Positions 15,691-23,832 of a stretch of 64,000 nt of DNA are shown piece after piece (the first letter of the stretch is position 1; each line of letters starts with the position of its first letter). The position numbers were made by a program, and so were the translations under genes. Origin of the DNA: Microbispora hainanensis (GTDB taxonomy: Bacteria > Actinomycetota > Actinomycetes > Streptosporangiales > Streptosporangiaceae); contig NZ_CP108086.1 in the NCBI RefSeq assembly GCF_036186745.1, positions 3,224,001 to 3,288,000 on the forward strand, given 5' to 3'. The notes under the pieces are model-generated. The model was not told the DNA's origin, did not search any database, and saw nothing but the letters and a program-made list of their open reading frames with translations.

Positions 15691-17459
15691 TGGGCGAGGT
15701 ACTCACCCGCGTGGAGATCCGCAGGGAGCAGGACGTCTTCGCCGTACGGCAACTCGGCCGTTGGATCGCCGAACTCGTCGGGCTGGAATCCCAGGACCAG
15801 ATCCGGGTGGCGACGGCGCTCAGCGAGATCGGCCGTGAGGCGCTGACCCGGGGCGCCGGGAGCGTCGTCGTCTTCGACCTGCGCGAGGACAGGCTGGTCA
15901 TCACCGTGGACTATCCCGGCGGCGCCGGCGTGGGGCAGACCGAGGGTGTGAAGCTGGCCGGTCGCATGGTCGACGAAGTCACGCTCTCGGCCGAGGAGGG
16001 ACGCGTCACGCTGGTGAAGCGGGTGCCCGGGCACCACAGCCGCCGTACGCTCGACGGCATCCGCGCGGAGCTGGCCCGCCGCTCGCCGTCCACGGCGGCC
16101 CTCGACGTGCTGCGGGAGCAGAACAGGGAGCTGGCCGCCACCCTGGAGGAGGTGCTCCGGCTCAACGCGGAGCTGACCGAGACCAACCAGGGCGTCCTGG
16201 CGCTCTACAACCAGCTGTCGGCCGAGCTGGAGGAGACCAACCGCGGCGTCGTGGCGCTCTATGCCGAGCTGGACGAGAAGTCGTCGCAGCTCCGGCAGGC
16301 GGCCGAGGCCAGGCAGCGGTTCTGGGCCAGCGTGAGCCACGAGCTGCGACTGCCGCTCAACTCGATCATCGGGCTGGTGCGGCTGCTGCTCGGCTCGGGC
16401 GGCGATCCGCTCAGCGAGGAGCAGGAGCACCAGATCACGCTCATCGGCACGTCCGCGGAGACCCTGCTGGCGCTGGTGGGGGAGCTGCTCGACCTGGCCA
16501 AGGCCGAATCGGGGCGGCTGGACCCGCATCCGTCGATGGTGGACGTGGTCGCCCTGGCCGAGGAGCTGCGCATGACGCTCCAGCCCACCGGACCGGCCGA
16601 CAGGGTCACGCTGTCGGTCGACGTGCCGGGCGAGATCGGCGAGATGCTCGTCGACGAGGGCATGCTGACCACCATCCTGCGCAACCTGCTGTCGAACGCG
16701 CTGAAGTTCACCGAATATGGGGAGGTGTGGCTGGCGGCCGTCGTGGACACCGCCATGGCGGAGGTCGTCTTCACCGTCACCGACACCGGCGTGGGCCTTT
16801 CCTCCGAGCACCTGGAGCGCGTCTTCGAGGAGTTCTACCAGGTGCCCGGGTCGCTGCAGCTCAGGGCGAAGGGCACCGGTCTCGGCCTGCCGTACGCGCG
16901 GAGGCTGGCGGAGGCCCTCGGCGGCACGCTGGAACTGGCGAGCACGCCGGGAGAGGGCACCACGGCCACGCTGCGGGTGCCGCACCGGACGTCCGGTCCG
17001 GAGGTGGGCCGGGTGCTCGTGGCCGACGACGACGCGGGCTTCCGCGCGGCGGCCCGGCGGATGCTCTTCGGGTTCGCGGCCGCGGTGGACGAGGCGGCCG
17101 ACGGCGTCGAGGCCCTGGAGCTGATGCGTGAGCGGCCTCCGGAGGTGGTCCTGATCGACCTGCTCATGCCGCGCCTCGACGGCACGGCGCTGCTGCACCG
17201 GATGGCCGAGGACGACGCCCTGCGCGGCATTCCCGTGGTCGTCGTGTCGGTGGCGTCCGAGCAGCCGGGACCGCCGCACGTGTCGTCCGAGCAGCCGGGA
17301 CCGCTCGAGCAGCGGGGGCCGCTGCATCCTGTGCTGCTGCCGAAGCACGGGCTGCGCAGGGACCGGCTTCTGGAGGCGATCCGGGAGGCCGTACGCGACA
17401 GCGCTGGGAACGTGAGCGCCGGGAACGTGAAGGGGGACGGGCATGGCACCCGAGATTGA
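15690..17459 (+). CDS. Hybrid histidine kinase with RsbT-like N-domain and receiver
   Basis: A 589-aa cytoplasmic protein with no TM segment. Residues 1-115 resemble an RsbT/RsbW ATPase, but the N-box region (ALSEIGREALTRGAG) lacks the key Asn and no G2 loop is seen, so this part is probably non-catalytic. A coiled coil follows (about 140-205), then HisKA with His217 in SVSHELRLPL, HATPase_c (NLLSNALKFTE, DTGVGLS, GTGLGLPYA) and a C-terminal receiver with Asp490 (LIDLLMPRLDG). A short repeat SSEQPGP interrupts the receiver near residues 528-545. The ATG overlaps the upstream TGA. Confidence 0.85.
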   Translation: MGEVLTRVEIRREQDVFAVRQLGRWIAELVGLESQDQIRVATALSEIGREALTRGAGSVVVFDLREDRLVITVDYPGGAGVGQTEGVKLAGRMVDEVTLSAEEGRVTLVKRVPGHHSRRTLDGIRAELARRSPSTAALDVLREQNRELAATLEEVLRLNAELTETNQGVLALYNQLSAELEETNRGVVALYAELDEKSSQLRQAAEARQRFWASVSHELRLPLNSIIGLVRLLLGSGGDPLSEEQEHQITLIGTSAETLLALVGELLDLAKAESGRLDPHPSMVDVVALAEELRMTLQPTGPADRVTLSVDVPGEIGEMLVDEGMLTTILRNLLSNALKFTEYGEVWLAAVVDTAMAEVVFTVTDTGVGLSSEHLERVFEEFYQVPGSLQLRAKGTGLGLPYARRLAEALGGTLELASTPGEGTTATLRVPHRTSGPEVGRVLVADDDAGFRAAARRMLFGFAAAVDEAADGVEALELMRERPPEVVLIDLLMPRLDGTALLHRMAEDDALRGIPVVVVSVASEQPGPPHVSSEQPGPLEQRGPLHPVLLPKHGLRRDRLLEAIREAVRDSAGNVSAGNVKGDGHGTRD

Positions 17460-19026
17460 CATCGCGGCGACGGTGCTGGTCGTCGACGACGTCCCCACCA
17501 AGCGCTACATCCTGGCGAGCTGGCTGCGCCGCGGCGGGCACCGGGTCATCGAGGCCGGCGGCGGCGAGGAGGCGCTGGCCCTCGTCGGCGAGCTCAAGCC
17601 CGACCTCGTCATCCTCGACGTACGGATGCCCGACGTGGACGGCATCGAGGTGTGCGAGAAGATCAAGGCCGACCCGGAGACCTCCTCGATCCCGGTGATC
17701 CAGGTGTCCGGCAACGCCGTCACTCCGGCCGACCGCGCCGAGGGGCTGGAACGCGGAGCCGATGCGTACCTGTCGGAGCCGATCCAGCCCGACGAGTTCG
17801 CCGCGACCGTGCGGGCCACCCTGCGCTACTACCGGGCGCGGCAGCGTGCCGAGCGGATGGCGGCCAGGCTCAGCGAGCTGGCCGAGATCACGCTGGAGAT
17901 GAACCAGGCGGAGGACTTCGAGTCGCTCCTGTCGGTGGCCGCCGAGGGCTGCTCCCGCCTGCTGGAGCGCTACTCGCGGGTGCTGGCGATCCCGCCGGAC
18001 GGCAGGGTGCGCAGGTTCTCCGCCCGGCCGGGGGAGCACGCGGCGCCGCGGCTGGTCCATCCCGACACCCTGGAACGGCTGAGCACGATCTCCATCGGGG
18101 AGTCCCCCGGCGTGCAGACGTTCGAGGTCGACAACGAGACCTGGGCCCGCCTCGTGCCCGACAGCGACATCGTCGCCCGTGTGGCGGGCGTGCTGTGCCG
18201 TACGAAGACGGGCCGGTCACCGGTGTTCCTCGGGGTGGAGACGGACGCGCCGCTCGACGGCGAGGAGCTGAGCCTGCTGCGGCAGCTCGGCCAGGCGCTG
18301 GCACTGGCGGTCGACGCGGCACGCGCCTACGCGGAGGAGCACATGATCTCGCTCACGTTGCAGCGCAGCCTGCTGCCCGCCGCGATCCCCCGGGTGCCCG
18401 GCCTGCGGATCAGCGTGCGCTATCAGCCCGCGGTGGACAACGTGGAGGTGGGCGGCGACTTCTACGAGGTCCTGCCCCTCGGCGACCGGGTGCTGGTCGC
18501 GCTCGGCGACGTGCAGGGCCACTCGCTGCACGCCGCCACCGTGATGGCCGAGCTGCGCTACGCGCTGCGGGCGTCGGTGATCGACGCCGTCGATCCCGCC
18601 CGGTCGATGAGCCTGCTCAACGCCGTCCTGCGGCGCTATCACCCCGGCATGACGGCGACCGTCTGCCTGATGCTGATCGATCCCGCGACGGGGGAGACCG
18701 AGATCGTCAACGCCGGGCACATCCCGCCGCTGGTGGCCGGCGCGGGAGCGGCCTATCACCGGTTCGGCAACCTGCTGCTCGGCGTGGCCCACGAGCAGTA
18801 TCGGGTGGACCGGGTGCGGCTGCCCGACGACGCCACCGTTCTGCTGTTCACCGACGGGCTGATCGAGGACCGCGACAAGCTGCTCGACGAGAGCCTGGAG
18901 ATCGCCCGCCAGCAGGCCGAGGACGTGGGCGACGACCTGGAGGGCTTCTGCGACCGGCTGATCGCCACCTTCGGCGCCCGTGAGGACGACGTCGCGCTGG
19001 TCGCCCTCCGGCGGGTGCCGCTCTGA
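17443..19026 (+). CDS. Response regulator with SpoIIE/RsbU-type phosphatase output
   Basis: A 527-aa protein. The receiver domain (1-125) has phospho-acceptor Asp59 (LVILDVRMPDVDG). A GAF-like middle region (about 140-290) is followed by a PPM phosphatase (about 305-527: GGDFYEV, GDVQGHSLHAA, NAGHIPPL, FTDGLIED, EDDVALVALR). It overlaps the hybrid kinase by 17 nt and is its likely phosphorelay target. RsbU-class phosphatases dephosphorylate anti-anti-sigma factors; no sigma, anti-sigma or anti-anti-sigma gene is adjacent, so the output acts in trans. Confidence 0.87.
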   Translation: MAPEIDIAATVLVVDDVPTKRYILASWLRRGGHRVIEAGGGEEALALVGELKPDLVILDVRMPDVDGIEVCEKIKADPETSSIPVIQVSGNAVTPADRAEGLERGADAYLSEPIQPDEFAATVRATLRYYRARQRAERMAARLSELAEITLEMNQAEDFESLLSVAAEGCSRLLERYSRVLAIPPDGRVRRFSARPGEHAAPRLVHPDTLERLSTISIGESPGVQTFEVDNETWARLVPDSDIVARVAGVLCRTKTGRSPVFLGVETDAPLDGEELSLLRQLGQALALAVDAARAYAEEHMISLTLQRSLLPAAIPRVPGLRISVRYQPAVDNVEVGGDFYEVLPLGDRVLVALGDVQGHSLHAATVMAELRYALRASVIDAVDPARSMSLLNAVLRRYHPGMTATVCLMLIDPATGETEIVNAGHIPPLVAGAGAAYHRFGNLLLGVAHEQYRVDRVRLPDDATVLLFTDGLIEDRDKLLDESLEIARQQAEDVGDDLEGFCDRLIATFGAREDDVALVALRRVPL

Positions 19027-19096
19027 CGGTCGTCCACAGGCAGGGGGTCGTCCACAGGCGAGCCGTCCGTCGCCGCGACCGCTGTGGGGGACCGAA

Positions 19097-19102
19097 TAGC
19101 CT
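19097..19102 (+). promoter_or_regulatory. Leaderless -10 box (TAGCCT) for ygfZ
   Basis: TAGCCT, then 7 nt, then the ATG at 19110. Confidence 0.5.
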
Positions 19103-19109
19103 TGGACAC

Positions 19110-20168
19110 ATGCGGAGCCCTTTGCTTGACACACCCGGCGCGGTCGCCGCGCAGGCGCCGGACGAGACGGTCGCGGCCCATTACGGCGATCCCTACGCCG
19201 AGCAGCGCGCACTGGCCGCCGGGCGGGCGCTGGTCGACCGGAGCAACCGCGAGGTCGTGCGGGTCAGCGGGCCCGACCGGCTGAGCTGGCTCAACAGCCT
19301 CAGCTCGCAGAAGCTCGACACGCTCCAGCCGGGCACGCCCGCCCAGGCGCTGCTGCTCGACCCGCAGGGCCGCGTCGAGCACCACCTCACGCTCGTGGAC
19401 GACGGCGAGGCAGTGTGGGCCCACGTCGAGCCGGGCACCTCGGCCGAGCTGGTCGGTTTCCTGGAGAAGATGCGGTTCATGCTGCGGGTCGAGGTCGCCG
19501 ACGTCACCTCGGACTACGCGGTGGTCTCGCTCGCCCCGCCGTCTCCGGACGCGAACGCCGGAACATCCGTGGAAGGGGCCGTCGCCATCGGCGGCGACCT
19601 GCTCGTGCCGCGCGAGCGGCTGGGCGGCCTCCCCGAGGCGCTGGGCCTGCGCCCCGCCGGCCTGTGGGCCTACGAGGCGCTGCGCATCGCCGCCCACGTG
19701 CCCAGGCTCGGATTCGAGACCGACCACAAGACGATCCCCCACGAGGTCGGCTGGATCGACGTGGCCGTGCACCTGAGCAAGGGGTGCTACCGGGGTCAGG
19801 AGACGGTCGCCCGCGTGCACAACCTCGGCCACCCGCCCCGCCGTCTGGTGTTCCTGCATCTCGACGGCAGCGTGGACGAGCTGCCGCCGCACGGCGCACC
19901 GGTGACCCTCGGCGTCGGCGCGCCGGCCGAGGCCGAGCCGGATGCCGCCGTGGAGGGCTCGGCCGCGCCGGGCCAGATCGGTTTCGTGGGCTCGTCGGCC
20001 CGCCACTACGAGCTCGGCCCGATCGCCCTCGCGGTCGTGAAGCGTACGGTGCCGGTGGACGTCGACCTGCTGGCCGGCGGCGTGGCGGCGAGCCAGGAGG
20101 TCGTGGTGCCGCCGGACGCCGGGCGCAACGTGACGATCGACCCCGCCCTGCGCCGCCGGATCCGATAA
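19110..20168 (+). CDS. ygfZ: YgfZ/GcvT-like folate-binding Fe-S repair protein
   Basis: A 352-aa GcvT-fold protein with the YgfZ signature KGCYRGQETVAR near residue 227. The conserved Cys is in KGCYRGQ. YgfZ proteins use tetrahydrofolate and help maintain Fe-S enzymes. The length is normal for actinobacteria. A -10 box 7 nt upstream suggests a leaderless transcript. It is separated from the signalling operon by 83 bp. Confidence 0.88.
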   Translation: MRSPLLDTPGAVAAQAPDETVAAHYGDPYAEQRALAAGRALVDRSNREVVRVSGPDRLSWLNSLSSQKLDTLQPGTPAQALLLDPQGRVEHHLTLVDDGEAVWAHVEPGTSAELVGFLEKMRFMLRVEVADVTSDYAVVSLAPPSPDANAGTSVEGAVAIGGDLLVPRERLGGLPEALGLRPAGLWAYEALRIAAHVPRLGFETDHKTIPHEVGWIDVAVHLSKGCYRGQETVARVHNLGHPPRRLVFLHLDGSVDELPPHGAPVTLGVGAPAEAEPDAAVEGSAAPGQIGFVGSSARHYELGPIALAVVKRTVPVDVDLLAGGVAASQEVVVPPDAGRNVTIDPALRRRIR

Positions 20169-20189
20169 CCCCCGTTCAACCGGGCCTGT

Positions 20190-20720
20190 TTACCTGGTCC
20201 CCGTCCGGCGGGCCCACCACCGCCGGGTGCAGAGCGCGGCGAGCACCGCGCCCGCCGCGTTGAGGAGCACGTCGTCCACGGAGCTCACCCGGCCGAGCCG
20301 CAGGCCGAACTGGAGGAGCTCGACGGTGAGCGAAGCGGTGGCCGCGACGGCGGCCACCGCCGCGGGAGAGCCGAAGCGCGCGGAGCGGACCGGGAGCATC
20401 GCGCCGAGCGCGGCGAAGACCAGGAGGTTGCCGCCGATCTGCACGACCGCCGCACCCGGTGACAGGAGCGCGAGCTGGCCCGCCAGGTCCACCAGGGGGA
20501 CGACGTGCACGCCCTCCTCCACCCCCGGGGTGAGGATCATCCAGATCCAGGGTGCGGTCCCGGCCACCATGACCACATCCGCGACGGACGTCCGGAGCGG
20601 AGCGGGATGCCCCCGGCGGGCGCGGCGGCGAGTGAGCAGCAGGACGGCGAGAGCGGCCACGGGAACGGCGCACACGGTCGCGACGACGACATGTCCCCAG
20701 GTGCTCCACGCATCCCGCAT
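20190..20720 (-). CDS. VanZ-like membrane protein
   Basis: A 176-aa protein with about five hydrophobic segments and VanZ-type features: a GGNLLVFAALGAMLPV stretch, then SLTVELLQFGLRLGRVSSVDDVLLNAAGA. VanZ-like proteins are linked to low-level glycopeptide resistance in some hosts, but most are uncharacterised. It converges with ygfZ (21 bp apart). No vanHAX genes are nearby, so resistance is not implied. Confidence 0.75.
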   Translation of the reverse strand: MRDAWSTWGHVVVATVCAVPVAALAVLLLTRRRARRGHPAPLRTSVADVVMVAGTAPWIWMILTPGVEEGVHVVPLVDLAGQLALLSPGAAVVQIGGNLLVFAALGAMLPVRSARFGSPAAVAAVAATASLTVELLQFGLRLGRVSSVDDVLLNAAGAVLAALCTRRWWARRTGTR

Positions 20721-20756
20721 CCGATCATGATGACAGGCCCGGGAAGGCCGCGGCGC

Positions 20757-21182
20757 TCAGACGTCCAGGACGAGGGTGATCGGGCCGTCGTTGGTGAGGC
20801 CGACCTTCATGTCGGCGCCGAAGACGCCCGTCTCCACCCGCGCGCCGAGCGTCCGGAGCTCGGCCACCACGGCGTCCACCAGGGGCTCGGCCACCGGGCC
20901 GGGCGCGGCGGCCTGCCAGGTGGGCCTGCGGCCCCTGCGCGCGTCGCCATACAGCGTGAACTGGCTGATCACCAGCAGCGGCGCGCCGATGTCGGAGCAG
21001 GACTTCTCGCCGTGCAGGATGCGCAGCCCCCACAGCTTGGCGGCGAGCCGGGCCGCCTCGGCGCGCCCGTCGGTGTGGGTGACGCCCACGAGCACGAGCA
21101 GACCGGGTTCGTCGATGGCGCCGACGACCTGACCATCCACCACAACGGACGCGGAGCTGACCCGCTGTACGACCGCACGCAT
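20757..21182 (-). CDS. dtd: D-aminoacyl-tRNA deacylase
   Basis: A 141-aa Dtd protein that hydrolyses D-aminoacyl-tRNAs and Gly-tRNA(Ala). The family motifs are the N-terminal [21 protein letters not shown] (residues 73-80) and the C-terminal [12 protein letters not shown] with the cross-subunit Gly-cisPro element. Length is as expected. The ATG at 21182 is divergent from the asparaginase gene 45 bp away. Confidence 0.93.
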   Translation of the reverse strand: MRAVVQRVSSASVVVDGQVVGAIDEPGLLVLVGVTHTDGRAEAARLAAKLWGLRILHGEKSCSDIGAPLLVISQFTLYGDARRGRRPTWQAAAPGPVAEPLVDAVVAELRTLGARVETGVFGADMKVGLTNDGPITLVLDV

Positions 21183-21214
21183 GGCCCCGAATTCTGCCAT
21201 GTCCGAGGGCTCCA

Positions 21215-21220
21215 TAGACT
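21215..21220 (+). promoter_or_regulatory. Leaderless -10 box (TAGACT) for the asparaginase gene
   Basis: TAGACT, then 7 nt, then the ATG at 21228, which fixes the start. A long in-frame extension to 20505 runs antisense to dtd and is not used. Confidence 0.5.
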
Positions 21221-21227
21221 GCCCGTC

Positions 21228-22169
21228 ATGTCGGAGATGGTGGTCGAGGTCGTGCGGTCGGGGTTCGTCGAGTCGGTGCATCGCGCACGCGTGCATGTGA
21301 TCGGGGCGGACGGCGACCCGGTTCTGGTGTGCGGGGACACCTCCAGCCTCGCGTCGCCGCGTTCGTCCATGAAGCCGCTGCAGGCGCTCGCGATGGTGCG
21401 GGCGGGCCTGCCGCTGGAGAACGAGCTGCTCGCGCTCGCGGCCGCGAGCCACAGCGGCGAGCCCTTCCATATCGACGGCGTACGGAAGATCCTCGCGGGC
21501 GCGGGGCTGGACGAGACCTTCCTGCGGTGCCCGGAGGACCTGCCTCTCGACGAGGAGGCGCGCCGCCAGGTGCTGCGGGAGCACGGCGCGCCCGGCCGGA
21601 TCCTGATGAACTGCTCCGGCAAGCACGCGGCGATGCTCGCCACCTGTGTGGTCAACGGCTGGCCGACCGACGACTACCGCCATCCCGGTCACCCGTTGCA
21701 GCGGGCCATCCGCGCCACGGTCGAGGAGTTCACCGGGGAGCGGGTCGCGGCGACCGGCGTGGACGGCTGCGGCGCGCCGCTGTTCTTCGTCTCGATGGCG
21801 GGCGTGGCGCGTGCCTTCCGCGCCCTCACGCTCGCCCCGGCCGGCTCGCCGGAGCGGCGCGTCGCCGACGCGATGCGCGCGCACCCCGAGTGGACGAGCG
21901 GCACGACCCGGGCCGAGAACCTGCTGATGCGGGCCGTTCCCGGGTTGCTGGTGAAGTCGGGCGCGGAGGCGTTCGACGCCTTCGCCGACGCCGAGGGCCG
22001 GGCCGGGGCCGTGAAGATCGTGGACGGTGGCAGCCGGGCCCGCGTGCCGGTCACCGTCGCCGCGCTGCGCGCCGCCGGGATCGACGCCACCGAGCTGGCC
22101 GGGCTGGCCACCTCCCCGCTGTTCGGCGGCGGGGCCCCGGTCGGCGAGGTCCGCGTCCGCCCCGCCTGA
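21228..22169 (+). CDS. Asparaginase, Rhizobium-type (AnsA-like)
   Basis: A 313-aa member of the thermolabile asparaginase family first described in Rhizobium etli, unrelated to the E. coli type. Recognisable segments are [37 protein letters not shown] and VDGCGAPLF, with the active-site-like Ser-Lys elements. It would hydrolyse asparagine to aspartate and ammonia in the cytoplasm. No signal peptide is present. Confidence 0.85.
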   Translation: MSEMVVEVVRSGFVESVHRARVHVIGADGDPVLVCGDTSSLASPRSSMKPLQALAMVRAGLPLENELLALAAASHSGEPFHIDGVRKILAGAGLDETFLRCPEDLPLDEEARRQVLREHGAPGRILMNCSGKHAAMLATCVVNGWPTDDYRHPGHPLQRAIRATVEEFTGERVAATGVDGCGAPLFFVSMAGVARAFRALTLAPAGSPERRVADAMRAHPEWTSGTTRAENLLMRAVPGLLVKSGAEAFDAFADAEGRAGAVKIVDGGSRARVPVTVAALRAAGIDATELAGLATSPLFGGGAPVGEVRVRPA

Positions 22170-22175
22170 CGCGCG

Positions 22176-23057
22176 TCACTTCCACACGCGGTCGAGGAAC
22201 GCCGCGATCAGCGGAGCGATCTCGGGGAGCCGGTCCTCCAGCGCGAAGTGACCGGTGTCGATGACGTGCAGCTCGGCGTCGGGCACGTCGCGCAGGTAGG
22301 CGTGCGCCCCGGGCTCGGGGAAGAACATGTCGTCGCGGCCCCACGTGATCAGCGTCGGCGGCCGGTGCTCGCGCAGCCAGGCCTGCCACCGCGGATAGAG
22401 CGCCACGTTGGTGTGGTAGTCGAAGGCCAGCGCCACCTGGGCCTCCTTGCGCCCCGGCAGGTCGAGGAAGTGCTGGTCGAGCGTCCATCCGTCCGGGGCC
22501 ACGAGCCGCGGATCGGCCGTGCCGCTCTCGTACTGGCCGCGGGTCATCTCCAGCGTCAGCAGCGCCCGCACCCTCTCCTCGTCGCCCTCCACGTCGGGGC
22601 GCAGCGCGATGAAGTCCCGTGCGCCGTCCGACAGGCCCTCCTCGTACGCGTTGCCGTTCTGCACGACGAGACCGGTGATCCACTCGGGGTGCCGGGTCGC
22701 CAGCCGGAATCCCACCGGGGCGCCGAAGTCGAAGACGTACATGACGAACCGGGTCAGCCCGAGCCGTTCGACGAAGCCCTCCATCACATCGGCGAGGGCG
22801 TCGAAGCTGTACGCGAAGCCAGGGGGTGTCTCGGTGTGCCCGAACCCGGGGTAGTCGGGCGCGATCAGCCGATAGCGGGATCCGAGCACGTCGATGAGCC
22901 GGCGGAACTGGTGGGACGCGGACGGGAACCCGTGCAGCAGCAGCATCACGGGGGCGTCCTCGCCGCCCTCGTCGGGCACCGACTCACGGTAGAAGACCCG
23001 CACGTCCCCGACCTCGACATGCCGGTGGAGCGTGTGCGGAACAGCGAACGGCGTCAT
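22176..23057 (-). CDS. Alpha/beta hydrolase (epoxide hydrolase/dehalogenase-like)
   Basis: A 293-aa hydrolase. The oxyanion region is LLLHGFPSASHQF, the nucleophile region FDFGAPVGFRLA places Asp where this subfamily has it, and the late His is in DTGHFALED. Substrate unknown. The start at 23057 lies just downstream of repeats ACTAATGC and GCATTAGT. It is divergent from a CGNR-type regulator, which probably controls it. Confidence 0.82.
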   Translation of the reverse strand: MTPFAVPHTLHRHVEVGDVRVFYRESVPDEGGEDAPVMLLLHGFPSASHQFRRLIDVLGSRYRLIAPDYPGFGHTETPPGFAYSFDALADVMEGFVERLGLTRFVMYVFDFGAPVGFRLATRHPEWITGLVVQNGNAYEEGLSDGARDFIALRPDVEGDEERVRALLTLEMTRGQYESGTADPRLVAPDGWTLDQHFLDLPGRKEAQVALAFDYHTNVALYPRWQAWLREHRPPTLITWGRDDMFFPEPGAHAYLRDVPDAELHVIDTGHFALEDRLPEIAPLIAAFLDRVWK

Positions 23058-23058
23058 G

Positions 23059-23139
23059 ACTAATGCCTCCTTGCGTCGGTGATGCATTAGTTCTAGCGAT
23101 CGCCTGCCTAATGTGTCAATCGTTTGTATTAGCATTAGC
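23059..23139. promoter_or_regulatory. Fourfold CTAATG-type operator between hydrolase and CGNR gene
   Basis: Four copies of one heptamer in two inverted pairs: ACTAATGC (23059-23066) with GCATTAGT (23084-23091), and CCTAATG (23107-23113) with GCATTAGC (23132-23139). Centre spacing within each pair is about 25 bp. The last copy overlaps the predicted -10 box TAGCAT (23130-23135), 7 nt before the ATG at 23143. This layout fits repression of both divergent genes. Confidence 0.6.
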
Positions 23140-23142
23140 CGC

Positions 23143-23832
23143 ATGACCGACCTGGTCCCCTTCACCGGGGAGCCGCTCGCCCTCGACCTGGTCAACACCC
23201 GGCCGCGCACGCCGGACGGCCAGGCCGACCTGATCGCCACCGCCGAGGGGCTGCGCGCCTGGCTGAGCCTGCAGGCGGACCGGCTGGCCGGCGCGCTCCC
23301 GGAGGACGGGCAGGCGCGGCTGACCGGCGACGATCTGGCTTTGGTGCATGAGGTGCGTGAGCATGCGGCGGCCGCGATCGATCAGGTGAGGCGGGGCCTG
23401 CGGCCGCCGGAAGGCGCGCTGCGCGGTCTGAACAGGGCGCAGCGCGCGGCGCCCGCCGTCCGTGAGCTGGCCTGGGACGGCGCCGCCGTGACCGCCGTGC
23501 CGCACCGGGAGGGCCCGTGGGGTGCCCGGCTGGCGGCGGTGCTCGCCGAGGCGGTCGCCGACCTGCTGACCGACCCGGCGGTCACGACCGTGCGGAAATG
23601 CGAGGCCGACGACTGCGTGATGCTGTTCCTGCCCGCCCACCCACGCCGGCGCTGGTGCTCGGCGGCGCGGTGCGGCAACCGGGCCAGGGTCGCCCGGCAC
23701 TACCGGCGTCGCCGGGGCCTCGACCCGGGCTCGCAGGGGCCCGGCCCCGAGGGAGAGGGCCCCGAGGGAGAGGGCCCCGAGGGAGAGGGCTCAGAGGGAG
23801 CGGAACTGGCGGGAGGTCGAGATCGCCCCTGA
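23143..23832 (+). CDS. CGNR zinc-finger (ABATE-type) putative regulator
   Basis: A 229-aa protein. The N-terminal ABATE-like domain starts LVPFTGEPLALDLVNTRP. The C-terminal treble-clef zinc finger has Cys in KCEADDCVMLF and RWCSAARCGNRARVARHYRR, giving the CGNR signature. Such proteins are thought to be DNA-binding stress regulators. The last 30 residues are GPEGE repeats from a 15-bp VNTR. The final 42 bp overlap the convergent DUF2207 gene. It probably senses a substrate of the divergent hydrolase (inference). Confidence 0.82.
   Translation: MTDLVPFTGEPLALDLVNTRPRTPDGQADLIATAEGLRAWLSLQADRLAGALPEDGQARLTGDDLALVHEVREHAAAAIDQVRRGLRPPEGALRGLNRAQRAAPAVRELAWDGAAVTAVPHREGPWGARLAAVLAEAVADLLTDPAVTTVRKCEADDCVMLFLPAHPRRRWCSAARCGNRARVARHYRRRRGLDPGSQGPGPEGEGPEGEGPEGEGSEGAELAGGRDRP
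23743..23800. repeat. 15-bp tandem repeat inside overlapping convergent gene ends
   Basis: About 3.8 copies of GGCCCCGAGGGAGAG. It encodes the Gly-Pro-Glu-Gly-Glu tail of the CGNR protein and includes the stop codon region of the opposite gene. The unit is a multiple of three, so copy change keeps the frame. Confidence 0.8.

Noticed and set aside
20190-20720. Vancomycin resistance locus
   Set aside because: Only a VanZ-like membrane protein is present; vanHAX-type genes are absent.
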